32,787 nucleotides of DNA from Proteobacteria bacterium UBA6921 (lineage in GTDB: Bacteria; Pseudomonadota; Gammaproteobacteria; SG8-11): the NCBI GenBank assembly GCA_002450895.1, contig DKAR01000109.1:4106-36892 (forward strand). Reading direction: 5' to 3'. The notes beneath the pieces were generated by a model. The model searched no databases and was not told the DNA's origin. It was given only the letters and a program-made list of their open reading frames with translations. Below, piece after piece: positions 1 through 8,334 of the stretch. Every line of letters begins with the position of its first letter. Positions within the stretch are counted from its first letter, which is position 1. The position numbers and the translations under genes were made by a program.

Positions 1-17
1 CCACCACCACCACCCAT
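1..17 (-). CDS. 5' end of an unidentified leftward gene (partial)
   Basis: Reading leftward there is an ATG at 17-15 followed by four glycine codons before the window ends. A perfect AGGAGG Shine-Dalgarno sequence lies at 27-22, four bases from the ATG, which is the main reason for calling a gene. Only MGGGG can be read, so no function can be given. It would be transcribed divergently from the gene at 550. Confidence is limited because so little of the frame is visible. Confidence 0.45.
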
Positions 18-549
18 AATGCCTCCTATCTTTGTAAAGCCAGTTGAGTTGGGTAAAACTTCTTTTCGAGTCCCGACCGTTTCCCGTGACGTGAGTCGTC
101 CATCAAATGTGATAGGGACCGAAAGTTATAAAAAGTTAGCATGCGAAAAATCTTGAGTCAAAACGTAATTTTTGTGAACTGCGCCACACAGGGGCAATTT
201 AAGTGCATGTCTTTTATACAGTTTGGAATTTGAGGATTTGGTAAAGAACGTTAGTTTTATGTTAAACAGCGGCGCTAAGAACGCATTCTTCTGTAGCCAA
301 TAAAATGTACCAATGAACTGTCGCTCGCGAGGCGCAATTTCGTACTCAAGCGGGCGGCGGTTTGGGGACCATGTTCCACTCCGCCGAGGTCGGTCTCGAA
401 TGGAGCGCGGAGCAAGTTGCGACTGAGTGAAACAAGGCCGGCGGAGTTGGGAATTGAGGTTGTATTAGCGTCAGATCGTTTCTAGTCTTTGTCGACCGCT
501 GACTTCTTCAATCGAGTGCTACCACAATTCGTGGCCAGAAAAAGAACAG
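18..549. other. Divergent intergenic region
   Basis: This is about 530 bases between the leftward gene at the edge and the rightward gene at 550. It is A/T-richer in its left half. I see no tRNA or convincing longer gene. It should hold the promoters of both flanking genes. The only leftward match of note is TTGACT at 161-156 with a poor -10 (TAACTT) 17 bases away. No clear promoter for the gene at 550 was found. Confidence 0.6.
133..161 (-). promoter_or_regulatory. Weak candidate promoter for the left-edge gene
   Basis: On the reverse strand TTGACT (161-156) is followed after 17 bases by TAACTT (138-133). The -35 matches consensus at 5 of 6 positions but the -10 at only 3 of 6. The direction fits the gene starting at 17. 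Confidence 0.2.
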
Positions 550-3500
550 ATGGCTCAGCTTAAGACTCTAGAACCGAATTCGGCGCCGCTCGCGGGGGTC
601 ATTTGGTCGTTATTCCTCGTTCTGTCCGGAATTGCCAGTCTTACCTATCAAGTCACCTGGGTTCGCCTCCTCGGACTCAGCATGGGATCCACCAGCGCAT
701 CAATCAGCACAGTTGTCGGCGCTTTCTTTCTCGGTTTGTCCCTCGGAAGTTTTTTTGCCGAGCGAATCGTGCGGCGACGACTGCATTCGCCGTCACCCTA
801 TCTTTGGCTGGAATTGATCATCGGCGTCAGCGGGTTGGTCCTTTTGCCGGTGCTGCTCAACCTGGATGGGTTAATGGCGCTTTTCCCGGCCCAAGGCGCG
901 TCCCTTGTATTCAAATTTGTGGTCGCGATGCTGTTGCTAAGCGTGCCGACCATTTGTATGGGTGCAACATTTCCTGTCGTTGCGGCGTTGGCGATTCGTG
1001 AACAGCGATCCGTCGGTGCCGGCCTTAGCCATCTCTACAGCCTAAATACCGCTGGGGCCGTCGCCGGAGCGTGCCTCTCAGGGTTCTTCTTGATTCCCGC
1101 GTATGGGCTCGATGGTGCGACCTACTTTGCCGCCGCGTTGAATTTTGCAGTGGTGGGAATCGGGTTTTTCTTTCGCCATGACATTAAGACGCGCCTGGTT
1201 GCGGCAGACTTTGTTGCAACTGAAACGGCGTCGAACGAAATCCCCGTTGCGGCGAGCACTCGCTTTGCCGCGTTGATCGCGCTGTTTTGCACCGGGCTCG
1301 TGTCAATTGCCACGGAAGTTGGCTGGACAAAATATCTGTCCATTTTTACTGGCACGACGATTTACGGGTTTGCCGCAATACTCGTGGTATTCCTGATTGG
1401 GATTTCGTTTGGTTCCTGGTGGGCGCGCAATCGTTTGGCGGGAATCAAAGATGCCAACCATGGATTGGCATTGGGCCTCGTGCTTCTGGCTGCTGCGTTG
1501 TTATTAACGCGTGCAGGATTGTCGGCAGTTCCTGACCTTTTTCAGGCGGTAAACAGTATTGACGCACCGGCGGGCGTCGTTCACGGAATCAAATACGTCG
1601 GTGTTTTTGTACTGTTGATAATTCCCACGACCATTCTTGGCGCGCTGTTTCCACTGAACCTGATGATGTATTGCGGTGGACTAACCGGCGTCCGGCATCG
1701 CGTCGGGCGAGCCTATGCGGTGAATACCGTCGCTGGAATTTTCGGTTCGATCGCAGCCGGTTTTTGGATCATTCCCCGGTTCGGTACCGACGTCCTGTTG
1801 GTTGCGTGCGCCGCCATTATTATCAGTCTCGCCGGTGTGTTTGCCCTGATGGCGATGTCCCGGTTACGGCGTGCCGCGTTATTGTCCGCAGTTGTATTGG
1901 TTATGACGGGATTCTGGGTTGTGCCGGGAATTGACTACTCGCGGCTCATCTCATCGGTCAGTTACACCTACGATGTTGACGCTCGTGAAGGCAAGACGCC
2001 AAAGATTACCTTTTTAGAGGAGGGTAAGGCCGGAGTGATAACCGTCGCCACCTACGACGACGTTGAAATGAAGCTGCAAAACAACGGTCTGAACGAATCG
2101 GTCATTTATGCTGACGACCTAACGCATGGACTGATTGCCGAACAGCTCCTCGGATTGATTCCCTATTTTCTTCACAATCGCCCGAAGACCGCGTTCGTGG
2201 TTGGGTTTGGCGGAGGCATTACGACTCGTGCTTTGACCTATACCGATCTTGAGTCAATTCGAGTTGTCGAGCTTGAGCCCGCAGTAATCAATGCAGGCCG
2301 TTCCATTGCGAAAGGCGAGATCCCCGTTCTGCAGGATTCGCGTGTTGTTCTCGAGTTCAATGATGCCAGAAACACGCTGCTCCTGGATTCGCAGCGGTAC
2401 GACATTATCGTTTCACAGCCGTCGCATCCGTGGATTGCGGGTGCAGCCAATGTTTTCACGACGCAATTCTTTGAGATTGCAAAATCGCGATTAAACGACG
2501 ACGGTATCTACGGGCAGTGGGTCAATCTTTTTAATATGGATGCGACAACACTGCGATCCATCCTGCATTCCTTTTTCAATGTGTTTCCCTATGGAGTCAC
2601 GTTCGGCAACCTGCAATCCGGAGACTATCTGTTGTTCGGTTCTGTTGCGCCGCTGGAATTCAAATCCGAGATCGTCGATGAGAAAATCAATCGGCCAAAG
2701 ATCAGCGCGGCCTTGACTCATTTTGATGTGAGTCGCGCGTCTGATCTGTACTGGTATTTGTCCATGACTCGCGCCAACGCACTCAAGGTCAGCGAGGGTT
2801 CGCTAAGCAACACCGACACGAATCTGTTGACCGAAGTTCGTCTGTCGCGATTTGTGAAAAATCCGGTGGGTGACGAGAATCCCTATAGCTTCATTCGACG
2901 AAACTACTCGTTTGAGCTTGATGAACTGGTACCAAAAGACAAGTTGGTTGAGCGCTACGTCGAGGCAGGTAATGCATTTCTGCGGTTCGATGTGCCAAGA
3001 GTCGGCTATCAAATTTCCACTCGCCTGGAGGCGCTCGACGCCAACGCCGCGAGGGAGCTGAAATACTTTTGTCTTCTCCAGGAAGAGCGCGTGCCTCAGG
3101 CTATCGAGCTTTTTTCCTCAAGCGATCACTGGTCCGACAAGGCCCTCTCGCGCCAGAGTGAACTCCTTGCGGTTGAAGCGAAATTCGATGCTGCGCAAAA
3201 AACCCTCGCTCGGATCGCGGATCCGAAATTGCGCGCAATTTCGCTGGCGAAACTGAGCTACTACCGCCATGATTCCCGGCCCGCGGTGAAGGAATTTCTT
3301 GACTCGCCTGACGTGGCGAAGTGGGAATGGCTGCGGGCTGCAGGTTCTGATTTGAGGCATTCAGGAGAGGCTCTCGCCAGGCTGAACCTCAGTGCGCGAA
3401 AGGATTTGCCGCTGATTCGGACCATGATTGCCTATTTCAGCTTGGCGCGCGATGACGCACAAGTGGACCGATACTCAAAGTTACTGGCAGAAGCCATTGA

Positions 3501-3693
3501 TGCGCGCGTTCAGAGGTTGTCGGACCTTGCGCTGAATTCTGCGGCAGACAGCGATGTCTCCCATCTTGAATATCTGATCAAGCGGATACAGTCGATGGAC
3601 GCCACCGCAAAAGTGCTTGGAAAACTCAACGCGCGCTTGAAGGAGCTTAAAGCGAAGAAGAACGCGACGCAGGAACAGGTGTCGACCAAATAA
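550..3693 (+). CDS. Fused polytopic membrane / spermidine-synthase-like protein
   Basis: This 1047-residue protein has three parts. Residues about 15-470 form a hydrophobic multi-helix region of the type annotated as 'fused MFS/spermidine synthase', with the repeated pattern SLTYQVTWVRLLGL followed by a GSTSAS turn. Residues about 540-720 are a class I aminopropyl/methyltransferase fold: a glycine-rich loop GFGGG near 552, the acidic nucleotide-ribose motif VELEP near 576, NDAR near 602 and YDIIVSQPSHPW near 618. From about 750 to the end lies a helical extension without recognised catalytic motifs, possibly TPR- or HEAT-like. The usual acidic YD(V/I)I..D of soluble spermidine synthases is replaced by SQPSHP, typical of the membrane-fused group, so polyamine synthesis is not assured. 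Substrate is unknown. The start ATG has only a weak A/G-rich ribosome site. A universal stress gene follows 43 bases downstream, probably in the same transcript. Confidence 0.85.
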   Translation: MAQLKTLEPNSAPLAGVIWSLFLVLSGIASLTYQVTWVRLLGLSMGSTSASISTVVGAFFLGLSLGSFFAERIVRRRLHSPSPYLWLELIIGVSGLVLLPVLLNLDGLMALFPAQGASLVFKFVVAMLLLSVPTICMGATFPVVAALAIREQRSVGAGLSHLYSLNTAGAVAGACLSGFFLIPAYGLDGATYFAAALNFAVVGIGFFFRHDIKTRLVAADFVATETASNEIPVAASTRFAALIALFCTGLVSIATEVGWTKYLSIFTGTTIYGFAAILVVFLIGISFGSWWARNRLAGIKDANHGLALGLVLLAAALLLTRAGLSAVPDLFQAVNSIDAPAGVVHGIKYVGVFVLLIIPTTILGALFPLNLMMYCGGLTGVRHRVGRAYAVNTVAGIFGSIAAGFWIIPRFGTDVLLVACAAIIISLAGVFALMAMSRLRRAALLSAVVLVMTGFWVVPGIDYSRLISSVSYTYDVDAREGKTPKITFLEEGKAGVITVATYDDVEMKLQNNGLNESVIYADDLTHGLIAEQLLGLIPYFLHNRPKTAFVVGFGGGITTRALTYTDLESIRVVELEPAVINAGRSIAKGEIPVLQDSRVVLEFNDARNTLLLDSQRYDIIVSQPSHPWIAGAANVFTTQFFEIAKSRLNDDGIYGQWVNLFNMDATTLRSILHSFFNVFPYGVTFGNLQSGDYLLFGSVAPLEFKSEIVDEKINRPKISAALTHFDVSRASDLYWYLSMTRANALKVSEGSLSNTDTNLLTEVRLSRFVKNPVGDENPYSFIRRNYSFELDELVPKDKLVERYVEAGNAFLRFDVPRVGYQISTRLEALDANAARELKYFCLLQEERVPQAIELFSSSDHWSDKALSRQSELLAVEAKFDAAQKTLARIADPKLRAISLAKLSYYRHDSRPAVKEFLDSPDVAKWEWLRAAGSDLRHSGEALARLNLSARKDLPLIRTMIAYFSLARDDAQVDRYSKLLAEAIDARVQRLSDLALNSAADSDVSHLEYLIKRIQSMDATAKVLGKLNARLKELKAKKNATQEQVSTK

Positions 3694-3736
3694 CGAGCCG
3701 CGGTATTGCTATGAGCGTGGCCAAGAGAACGAAACG

Positions 3737-4171
3737 ATGAAAGATTATCAGCGAGTAATTGCAGCCGTTGATCTTGGCGAGTTGAGTGCGCTGGTTGTCG
3801 CGCGCGCCGCAGAGATCGCGCGTCGTTACGGCGCCAGCCTGACCGTCGTGCATGTCACCGCGTCGTTGCCACCGTTTGATCTTGGTGGCGAGTTGGTGCT
3901 GCCGCCGTATGCAGAGATTGAACAGGCGATGGTGAAGAGCGCGCAAGCACACTTGAATGACCTTGCGAAAAAATTTGATGTGGATTCGTGGCGAACGATC
4001 GTCACAACAGGTTCGCCGCGCGCAGAAATTCTCCGCATTGCGCACGAGCACAACGCAGACCTTGTTGTTGTCGGTAAGCGAAGTCGTCGTGGCGTTGGTC
4101 TTCTGATGGGATCAACGGCAAACGCAATTTTGAACGCTGCGTCGTGTGATGTTCTTGCTGTTGCCGAGTAA
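3737..4171 (+). CDS. Universal stress protein, UspA family
   Basis: This 144-residue protein is a single Usp domain, the normal length for the family. It begins with the first beta strand (RVIAAVDL) and ends with the conserved DVLAVAE strand. The loop GKRSRRGVGLLMGST near residues 112-126 resembles the ATP-binding G-x2-G-x9-G-S/T motif. It has Ser at the second Gly and is one residue shorter, so it lies between the ATP-binding and UspA-like non-binding types. Usp proteins are cytoplasmic, usually dimeric and stress-induced. Here the gene sits 43 bases after the membrane/spermidine-synthase-like gene and is probably co-transcribed. Its specific role cannot be read from the sequence. Confidence 0.9.
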   Translation: MKDYQRVIAAVDLGELSALVVARAAEIARRYGASLTVVHVTASLPPFDLGGELVLPPYAEIEQAMVKSAQAHLNDLAKKFDVDSWRTIVTTGSPRAEILRIAHEHNADLVVVGKRSRRGVGLLMGSTANAILNAASCDVLAVAE

Positions 4172-4175
4172 TCGT

Positions 4176-4195
4176 TCGCTGATCTGGCGATTTTT
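4176..4195 (+). terminator. Weak possible terminator after the usp gene
   Basis: TCGC and GCGA (4176-4179 and 4187-4190) can pair around a 7-base loop and are followed by five T at 4191-4195. It lies just after the usp stop codon. The 4-bp stem is too short to be convincing alone. Confidence 0.3.
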
Positions 4196-4225
4196 CGGCA
4201 TCAGAACGCACCGAATTCCTCAGCG

Positions 4226-4255
4226 TTGACATCCACAATTTGGTTGGTCTAGCAT
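4226..4255 (+). promoter_or_regulatory. Sigma70-like promoter for the act operon
   Basis: A perfect TTGACA at 4226-4231 is followed after 18 bases by TAGCAT at 4250-4255, which matches TATAAT at 4 of 6 positions. It points toward actA and lies in the gap after usp. A start of transcription would be expected near 4262. Confidence 0.55.
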
Positions 4256-4511
4256 CGACGCTCCCACGGGGTTGTGGGGTAGCAGTTGATTAATAAGCGG
4301 TTTCTGATATAGCCGCGGTTCGAGAACGAGAACTGCTTTTGCTCGAGGGGAAAGGGGAGTGAGTCAGGGGGAGTGTCTTCTTTTTTTGGCGTCCGAATTA
4401 GTTTCGCGCGGTCCTCGCGTGTCGCTACGGTTGCTCACTCACTGTCAGCGTTTCTAAGCGCTTCATTCACACTCATGCCGATCCTGTTGGTTGCCTGATT
4501 GAGGTTTTTGA

Positions 4512-4528
4512 ATCCGCCGTCGGCGGAT
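4512..4528 (+). promoter_or_regulatory. Hairpin in the act leader
   Basis: ATCCGCC (4512-4518) and GGCGGAT (4522-4528) are perfect complements around a GTC loop, about 75 bases upstream of the actA start. No T-run follows, so it is not a simple terminator. It may be an RNA structure or a DNA operator; its function is unknown. Confidence 0.35.
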
Positions 4529-4602
4529 GGGCGACCACGGCGGCTGATTTGCTGTTGTTTTTGCAGAGACAAACGTAGGGAACAGCGAGAGGTAGAACGA
4601 AC

Positions 4603-5211
4603 ATGGTTCAGTGGATACGCACCAGGATGTTCCGCAAATACGCCCACGGAGCTTTTCATCCCGTTTCACTCGGCGTCGCATTGATCTTGGCGTGGTCGAT
4701 GATGACGTCAACCGGCTTCGCCGCGGATGTTCAGCCTCCGGGTGGTGTTCACAAGGGCGTCGATGTTGAGCAGCCCATTGAGTTCCCCCACAACATTCAC
4801 GTGGAGGTGAACAAAATCAATTGCATGTATTGCCACACGTATGCGCGACGCAGCAAAGTCGCGGGTATTCCGCCGACCAGCAAGTGCATGGGTTGCCACA
4901 AGATCATTGCAACGGACAAGCCGCGCATTCAAAAGCTGACCGAGTACTGGCAGAAAGGCGAGTCGCCCAAGTGGAAAAAAGTTCACGATGTTCCTGACTT
5001 CGTCCATTTCACGCACGAGCGCCACCTCAAAAAGTTCGTGTTCGACCGCGACTATCCGGTCGAGGACGTCAAGGAAGTTTGCGCGTTTTGCCATGGGCAA
5101 ATCAAAGAGATGACCGTCGCCAAGAAGGTGAAGCCACTGAACATGGGTTGGTGCGCAGGTTGTCATGAAAAGAACGGCGGTCCGGGTGACTGCTGGAAGT
5201 GCCACAAGTAG
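4603..5211 (+). CDS. actA: Alternative Complex III subunit ActA, pentaheme cytochrome c
   Basis: This 202-residue protein has five CxxCH haem-attachment motifs: CMYCH at 74-78, CMGCH at 95-99, CAFCH at 160-164, CAGCH at 184-188 and CWKCH at 197-201. An uncleaved signal anchor or membrane helix spans residues about 20-40. The haem domain would therefore be periplasmic. In ACIII, ActA is thought to carry electrons from the complex toward its periplasmic acceptor. Five haems matches the usual ActA count, and the gene is the first of the act operon, as in other phyla. A GAGAGG-like ribosome site lies upstream of the ATG. The stop is 35 bases before actB1. Confidence 0.93.
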   Translation: MVQWIRTRMFRKYAHGAFHPVSLGVALILAWSMMTSTGFAADVQPPGGVHKGVDVEQPIEFPHNIHVEVNKINCMYCHTYARRSKVAGIPPTSKCMGCHKIIATDKPRIQKLTEYWQKGESPKWKKVHDVPDFVHFTHERHLKKFVFDRDYPVEDVKEVCAFCHGQIKEMTVAKKVKPLNMGWCAGCHEKNGGPGDCWKCHK

Positions 5212-5246
5212 TTCGACGCCAACCTAATTACTACGGAACGACAGTC

Positions 5247-7457
5247 ATGAGTGGAAAACTGAATCGGCGGGATTTCTTGAAAGCACTGGGTCTGGGCGGC
5301 ACCGCGACACTCGCGGGATGCGATATGCCCACGACAGTTACTCTTGAGGAAGGAAAGGAAGATGTCGTTTCCTATCTGTTGCCTGAAGAGTATGTAATTC
5401 CGGGCGTGGGTGTGACCTACGCGTCAACCTGCACGCAATGCAATGCAGGGTGCGGAGTGCATGGGCGCGTGCGCGAAGGCCGCGTATTGAAAGTTGAAGG
5501 CCATCCGGATTCTCCGATTAACGCCGGCAAGACGTGCCAAATGGGCCAGGCGTTGGTGCAGGCACACTACAATCCGGACCGAATCAAGTCCCCCATGGTG
5601 CGCGAAGGCGGGTCGCTCGTTCCTGCAACCTGGGAGAAAGCCCAAGCGTTGCTGGACGAGAAACTCGGCAGCAAAGCAAACCTCGCGGCCGGACGCGTTG
5701 CGTGGTTGACGGGAACCGTAAGCGGCCACCAGCGCGCACTGATCACGAATCATTTGGAGAGCGTCGGATCGAATCACCACTTCGCTGTCGAAGTCGTGAA
5801 TACAAACGTCTGGAGCGCAGTATCGCGCGACATGCTGGACGATCCGCAGCCACAAATAAGTCTCGACAAGGCAAAGCTGATTCTGTCGTTTGGTGCTGAT
5901 TTCATGGGTACCTGGCAGTCTCCGGTACATTTCGCCGGCCAGTTTTCGCGCATGCGCACCGCTGCTGATCGCGGCGCGCTGATTCAGGTTGAAAGCAAGA
6001 TGTCGATGACGGGTGGGAGCGCCGACCTTTGGGTCGCGATTCGACCCGGTACGGAAGGCATCCTCGCACTGGGTTTGGCGAATTATCTGATCGCCAATGG
6101 CGTTTCTTCAGCCTCGCTGCCTGGCGACGCGCGTGACAAACTCGCTGCGTACGACATGCAGAAAGTCTCCAACGCGACCGGTGTATCCACCGCGACGATT
6201 GAGCGCATCGGAAAGGCGCTGAAGAACCGCGCTCCGAGCGTAGTGTTGGCCGGTGCAGCCGTTGAAGGGCAGGTGAACGGCTACGAGGCTGTTTCGGCGA
6301 TCATGTTGCTGAACGTCATGTTGGGTAACATCGGCCAGACAATTCTTCCATCGGGAAAGTTTCCGCTCCAACAGCTGGAAGCAAAGGTGGGTGGTACGCG
6401 CGATTTGGCGGCGTTTGCGCAAGCGGCCGCACAGAAACAATTCGATGTTGTTTTAGTTCACGGCGCGAACCCGGTATTCACTGCTCCGGCAAGTCTGAAA
6501 CTGGATGAGGCCTTGGCGAGCGTGCCGTTTAAAGTCGTCATGACGCAGTTCCCGGATGAAACGGCGATGATGGCGGACCTTGTGTTGCCCGTTTCGTCCA
6601 CGCTGGAAGATTGGGGGACTCACGTCGCGGCATATCAGGCAGGCGCATCTAATATTTCGATTCAACAACCGCTGATGGAGCCGCTGTACGATCAAACGCG
6701 CGGATTCGGCGACATTGTCATCAGCATGCTTGCAATGCGCAACGCCGCACAGTACGGATCGTTCAAGGACTATTACGGATATCTGCGCAACGTTTTCGCG
6801 AATCTGAAAGGCGCCGGTGCGACGGCGTCTTTGAGTCCAGACGAATTCTGGAACAACAGCCTGCAGGCGGGGATGATCAAGATCGACTCGACGCCGCGCA
6901 AACATACGGTGAAAGCGTCGATTGCGGCGATTGACGCACCGGCAGCAGATGCGAATTTTCCGCTCACGCTCATTCCGTCGGCGCGAATGGGCTTGTTTGA
7001 CGGTCGTCACGCCAATCTTCCGTGGTTACAGGAGTCGCCTGACCAGATTGCAAAGGTCGTCTGGGGATCTTGGGCGGAGATTCATCCTTCTACGGCAAGC
7101 AAGATGGGCATTACTCACGGTGACGTGATTCGAATCGAATCCGAGGCGGGTGGAATTGAAGCGCGCGCCTACCTGACGAACACCGTCCATGCCGACGCGA
7201 TCGCAGTGCCACTCGGGCAGGGCCACACCGAGTATGGTCGTTATGCCAAGGGTCGCGGTGTGAATCCGCTGAAGATTGTCAAAGCCGCGGTGGACGCCAA
7301 GACGGGCGAGCTCGCCCTGTTTGCAACGCGCGTAAAAGTGAGCAAGACGAACAAGAACGAGATCATTCTGCGACTGGGTCACAGTGATACCCAGCACGGA
7401 CGACGGCTCGTGCGAACCGTTTCTGTCGACGCGCTCAAGCGCACCAAAGGAGCGTAA
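5247..7457 (+). CDS. actB1: ACIII subunit ActB1, molybdopterin-oxidoreductase-like protein with Tat signal
   Basis: This 736-residue protein starts at ATG 5247, giving a twin-arginine signal NRRDFLK at residues 6-12 followed by a lipobox-like LAGC ending at Cys25. The upstream GTG at 5199 would bury this signal and overlap actA. The rest is a MopB-type fold (molybdopterin oxidoreductase family), including the C-terminal dinucleotide-binding beta-barrel region from about 580. In characterised ACIII this subunit is thought to lack molybdenum and act structurally. Four cysteines, C62, C65, C69 and C97 (C-x2-C-x3-C-x27-C), match the N-terminal 4Fe-4S motif of true molybdopterin enzymes. I recall fused ActB proteins of Bacteroidota lacking this motif. 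Here ActB is split: the iron-sulfur half is the next gene, two bases downstream. Confidence 0.88.
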   Translation: MSGKLNRRDFLKALGLGGTATLAGCDMPTTVTLEEGKEDVVSYLLPEEYVIPGVGVTYASTCTQCNAGCGVHGRVREGRVLKVEGHPDSPINAGKTCQMGQALVQAHYNPDRIKSPMVREGGSLVPATWEKAQALLDEKLGSKANLAAGRVAWLTGTVSGHQRALITNHLESVGSNHHFAVEVVNTNVWSAVSRDMLDDPQPQISLDKAKLILSFGADFMGTWQSPVHFAGQFSRMRTAADRGALIQVESKMSMTGGSADLWVAIRPGTEGILALGLANYLIANGVSSASLPGDARDKLAAYDMQKVSNATGVSTATIERIGKALKNRAPSVVLAGAAVEGQVNGYEAVSAIMLLNVMLGNIGQTILPSGKFPLQQLEAKVGGTRDLAAFAQAAAQKQFDVVLVHGANPVFTAPASLKLDEALASVPFKVVMTQFPDETAMMADLVLPVSSTLEDWGTHVAAYQAGASNISIQQPLMEPLYDQTRGFGDIVISMLAMRNAAQYGSFKDYYGYLRNVFANLKGAGATASLSPDEFWNNSLQAGMIKIDSTPRKHTVKASIAAIDAPAADANFPLTLIPSARMGLFDGRHANLPWLQESPDQIAKVVWGSWAEIHPSTASKMGITHGDVIRIESEAGGIEARAYLTNTVHADAIAVPLGQGHTEYGRYAKGRGVNPLKIVKAAVDAKTGELALFATRVKVSKTNKNEIILRLGHSDTQHGRRLVRTVSVDALKRTKGA

Positions 7458-7459
7458 TC

Positions 7460-8296
7460 ATGTCGCTGAAGAACGTCATGGAGAATTGGTCCGCGTATCG
7501 AAAGGACGCGGAAGCAGGCGGGCATCACACCTACGAACATCGCTGGGCAATGTCCATTAATCTGGATCTTTGCATCGGCTGCAATGCGTGTTCCACGGCG
7601 TGTTATGCAGAAAACAATCTTGCTGTGGTTGGTCCGGAACGCTTTGCAAAGGGCCAGGCAATGCATTGGATGCGAATCGAGCGCTATTGGGATGTAGAAG
7701 ACAAAGAATATCCGGATCAGGGTGCGAGCTTCCTGCCGATGATGTGTCAGCAGTGCGGAGCTGCAACCTGCGAGCCAGTGTGTCCGGTCGCGGCGACATA
7801 CCACACCCCCGATGGACTGAACGCACAGGTTTACAACCGATGCATCGGTTCGCGTTATTGCTCCAATAACTGCCCGTTCCGCGTGCGGTACTTCAACTTC
7901 TATTCCTATTACGAGTCCGCCTGGCCGGAGCCGATGCATTTACAGCTCAATCCGGACCTGTCGGTGCGCGACAAGGGTGTGATGGAAAAGTGCACGTTCT
8001 GTGTTCAGCGTATTCGCGTCGCGAAGGACAAAGCAAAGATCGAGAACCGCAAGGTCAAGGATGGCGAATTCACGACCGCGTGCGCGCAAGCGTGTCCGAC
8101 CAGCGCGATCGTGTTTGGTGACACGATGGACCCGGAAAGCAAGGTGAGCATGTTGTGGAAACAGCACCAGGTGACTCGTGCCGTATACAAGCAGCACAAG
8201 GAAGATCCTGAACTGCGAGGCTACCGAATCTTTGAAGAACTGAATGTCGATCCGTCGGTAATGTATTTGGAGCGAGTTCGGGATACAACGGTATAA
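7460..8296 (+). CDS. actB2: ACIII subunit ActB2, multi-cluster ferredoxin-like iron-sulfur protein
   Basis: This 278-residue protein has cysteine sets at C38/C41/C44/C48, C96/C99/C104/C108, C128/C134/C138 and C178/C181/C208/C212. The third set has Ser131 where a fourth cysteine would stand (CIGSRYCSNNCP). This matches the three 4Fe-4S plus one 3Fe-4S arrangement known for ActB and the related PsrB/NrfC-type subunits. It would transfer electrons from quinol oxidised at ActC toward the haem subunits. It has no signal peptide of its own, so export probably depends on the Tat signal of ActB1. It starts two bases after actB1, with an AAAGGAG ribosome site inside the end of that gene. Confidence 0.92.
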   Translation: MSLKNVMENWSAYRKDAEAGGHHTYEHRWAMSINLDLCIGCNACSTACYAENNLAVVGPERFAKGQAMHWMRIERYWDVEDKEYPDQGASFLPMMCQQCGAATCEPVCPVAATYHTPDGLNAQVYNRCIGSRYCSNNCPFRVRYFNFYSYYESAWPEPMHLQLNPDLSVRDKGVMEKCTFCVQRIRVAKDKAKIENRKVKDGEFTTACAQACPTSAIVFGDTMDPESKVSMLWKQHQVTRAVYKQHKEDPELRGYRIFEELNVDPSVMYLERVRDTTV

Positions 8297-8334
8297 CCCC
8301 GAGACACTAAATAACTGGACGTGGAAGGACGGGC

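Larger units (their letters stand above)
4172..4602 (+). other. Intergenic region and long leader of the act operon
   Basis: This is 431 bases without a convincing gene. It contains the possible usp terminator, a good sigma70-like promoter at 4226-4255, a purine-rich then T-rich stretch around 4330-4390, and a 7-bp hairpin at 4512-4528. If transcription starts near 4262, the untranslated leader of actA is about 340 bases, unusually long. I recognise no known riboswitch class in it. Confidence 0.6.

Noticed and set aside
371..430. A 19-codon ORF preceded by TGGGGACC in the left intergenic region.
   Set aside because: The composition is unremarkable, there is no clear promoter or terminator, and the peptide is polar without pattern. 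Unlike the 26-residue ORF at 29521, nothing else supports it.
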